A stretch of 5,979 bases of DNA from assembly GCA_030731685.1 (NCBI GenBank), contig JANQTO010000137.1:1-5979 (forward strand). The letters are read 5' to 3'. The stretch's first letter is position 1. Every line of letters starts with the position of its first letter. The notes under the pieces were generated by a model. The model saw nothing but the letters and a program-made list of their open reading frames with translations, made no database searches and was not told where the DNA came from. Of this stretch, positions 4,939-5,979 are shown piece after piece. The position numbers and the translations under genes are program-made. Source of the DNA: Nonlabens sp. Its GTDB lineage: Bacteria > Bacteroidota > Bacteroidia > Flavobacteriales > Flavobacteriaceae.

Positions 4939-5693
4939 TAAAATTTGATTGGTTTAGTATTGGAAGGCATGTCAAACGGGTAGCTCAGATTTTGATCAAA
5001 GGTCACGTCCCTAAACTCCAACGATACAAAAGTATTCTTATTTTCCTTACGGGCATCTATCATCACCTTAAGCGGCACTATTTTACCTGAAACTACTTGA
5101 TAGTCTGGATACTTTATTTGTAAATAACTATCCTCAGCTGCCTTAGTGATAGATTGCTCGCTTAGTTTGAAATCTGCAGGACGTAGTTTAAAAAGCTTTT
5201 CTATGAGTGCGCCTTCTTTAAAAAGATACTCATTTCCTTCAATGGAAAACGATTTTTTATCTAGCGGTTCCACAGCCTGACCTAGCAAAATCGCTTCGAC
5301 CTGGTCAAAGGTTACTTCTTCACCTAAAAAGTCACTTATTAAGCTAAAATCCCCATCAAACGATTGATTGTTTAATTTCTCATAAAACTGCACGCGGTCT
5401 CGGGTTATAAAAACCTTTGCAACGGTAAAACCTAGAACACGCGCGCTCATCCATATTTTTTGTCCTTTTTCCATGCGTAAATCCATGGTGACCGATTGCT
5501 CTCTTTTTTCATCCTTAAAATCCACGCTCATGCGGGCAGAAATCGTTTTAAAGTCAAGAGCAGCGGCATTGTGCGATTTTACCACTTTGCTTTTTTGGGC
5601 GTTTGCCTCGCCACCGTCTGCAGCGCGGCGTACCGTTCCACAAGATGTGATAAAAACCGAAAGTAGTACAAGGCTTATTTTAAGTATTCTCAT
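4938..5693 (-). CDS. DUF4292 lipoprotein, possible LolB-like fold
   Basis: This 251-residue protein starts with a lipoprotein signal peptide and the lipobox I-T-S-C18. The mature N-terminus, C-G-T-V-R-R, is basic and lacks the acidic surface-export signal, so a periplasm-facing lipoprotein is more likely. After a low-complexity linker (about 20-44), the rest is rich in beta strands. The blocks ISARMSVDFKDEKREQSVTM (51-70), KIWMSARVLGFTVAKVFITRD (79-99) and a final strand pair before PFDMPSNTKPIKF resemble the LolA/LolB-like half-barrel that carries lipoproteins or lipids. The family matches DUF4292 as I recall it, found across Flavobacteriia next to EnvC. It lies 3 nt after the TPR gene stop and overlaps the EnvC start by one base. 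The exact function is unknown, and the LolB relationship is inferred from fold-like sequence features. Confidence 0.88.
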   Translation of the reverse strand: MRILKISLVLLSVFITSCGTVRRAADGGEANAQKSKVVKSHNAAALDFKTISARMSVDFKDEKREQSVTMDLRMEKGQKIWMSARVLGFTVAKVFITRDRVQFYEKLNNQSFDGDFSLISDFLGEEVTFDQVEAILLGQAVEPLDKKSFSIEGNEYLFKEGALIEKLFKLRPADFKLSEQSITKAAEDSYLQIKYPDYQVVSGKIVPLKVMIDARKENKNTFVSLEFRDVTFDQNLSYPFDMPSNTKPIKF

Positions 5694-5696
5694 TTT

Positions 5697-5979
5697 CTAT
5701 TTAGAAAGTTTCTGTGCCGCGGCACGCATTTTAGATGCTTTGGCAGTATCGCCTTTTTTAGTGTATGCGACTGCAAGTTGCTCATACATGTCGTGTTCTA
5801 TCTTAACCTCATCAAGTATAAAAGAAAGTCCCGTTTCTAGCGTGCGTATTGCCTTATCACTTTGATTCAGATTATTAAGTGCAACGCCATTCATGAGATA
5901 TAACAGTGCCTGTGCAGGAAACAGCTCTATGGCGTCGTTTGTTATTTTGAGCGTGCGGGCATAGTCTTTCATGTCTAGC
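5697..5979 (-). CDS. TPR protein, C-terminal fragment (cut by window edge)
   Basis: Only the C-terminal 93 codons or so are in the window. The frame stays open past the internal ATG at 5972 (codons for L and D precede it) to the end at 5979, so that ATG is probably not the start. Two or more tetratricopeptide repeats are visible: LLYLMNGVALNNLNQSDKAI (44-63, counting the internal Met as 1) and MYEQLAVAYTKKGDTAKASK (62-81 after the loop), with the canonical small and aromatic pattern of TPR helices. TPR arrays mediate protein-protein contacts. The stop lies 3 nt before the DUF4292 start, so it belongs to the same operon. In related flavobacteria a longer TPR protein is, from memory, usual upstream of the DUF4292/EnvC pair. 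No enzymatic motif is present, and the signal peptide, if any, lies outside the window. Confidence 0.85.
   Translation of the reverse strand, partial: LDMKDYARTLKITNDAIELFPAQALLYLMNGVALNNLNQSDKAIRTLETGLSFILDEVKIEHDMYEQLAVAYTKKGDTAKASKMRAAAQKLSK

Noticed and set aside
4139..4948. Two plus-strand reading frames (4139-4369 and 4562-4948) opposite the EnvC-like gene
   Set aside because: They mirror the coiled-coil coding sequence, have Ser/Leu/Phe-rich composition typical of antisense frames and lack promoter support.
5027..5034. TAnnTTTG match (minus strand) about 90 bp upstream of the EnvC-like start
   Set aside because: It lies inside DUF4292 coding sequence and has no TTG at the right distance. 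The TAATG coupling makes a separate promoter unnecessary.
5473..5865. Plus-strand frame spanning the DUF4292/TPR junction
   Set aside because: It is antisense to two recognised genes and its translation shows no domain pattern.

Overview
The window looks like a piece of chromosome from a marine-type member of the Flavobacteriaceae (Bacteroidota). The evidence is the gene families: a HU-CCDC81/SPOR membrane protein, a DUF4292 lipoprotein, a flavobacterial-type EnvC and a degenerate Rieske-like lipoprotein. Shine-Dalgarno sequences are absent, and Bacteroidota promoter elements (TAnnTTTG at -7) lie just upstream of plus-strand genes. The genus cannot be fixed from sequence alone. There is no phage, insertion sequence, CRISPR or tRNA signal. 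This is mostly conserved housekeeping chromosome rather than an accessory island.

Layout. (1) Positions 50-925, minus strand: greA followed 3 nt later by a HIT-family hydrolase gene, probably one operon. Its leader (926-1054) holds a terminator-like hairpin and a tiny upstream reading frame. (2) 1103-1531, plus strand: a small lipoprotein whose C-terminal half resembles a Rieske domain that has lost both histidine ligands. (3) 1532-1692: a spacer with an 18-bp perfect palindrome and a strong promoter match abutting the next gene. (4) 1693-2697, plus strand: a protein with two N-terminal HU-like domains, one membrane helix and a C-terminal peptidoglycan-binding SPOR domain. (5) 2849-3364, plus strand: a hotdog-fold acyl-CoA thioesterase with its own promoter. 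(6) 3365-3732: a gene-free convergent spacer with an imperfect inverted repeat. (7) 3733-5979, minus strand: a tightly packed operon of a TPR protein (cut by the window edge), a DUF4292 lipoprotein and an EnvC-like murein hydrolase activator. The last two genes are joined by a TAATG stop/start overlap.

How the genes fit together. The right half is an envelope cluster. EnvC-type proteins activate amidases that strip stem peptides from septal peptidoglycan, and SPOR domains bind the resulting naked glycan strands. Finding a SPOR protein and an EnvC protein two genes apart is therefore functionally coherent. The DUF4292 lipoprotein, with a possible LolB-like fold, and the TPR protein are probable envelope partners. 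The left operon serves transcript elongation (GreA) and nucleotide-conjugate hydrolysis (HIT). No clearly new multi-gene system is visible. The best leads are the His-less Rieske-like lipoprotein, the greA leader, the apparently leaderless HU/SPOR mRNA, the 18-bp palindrome and the inverted repeat in the convergent spacer.
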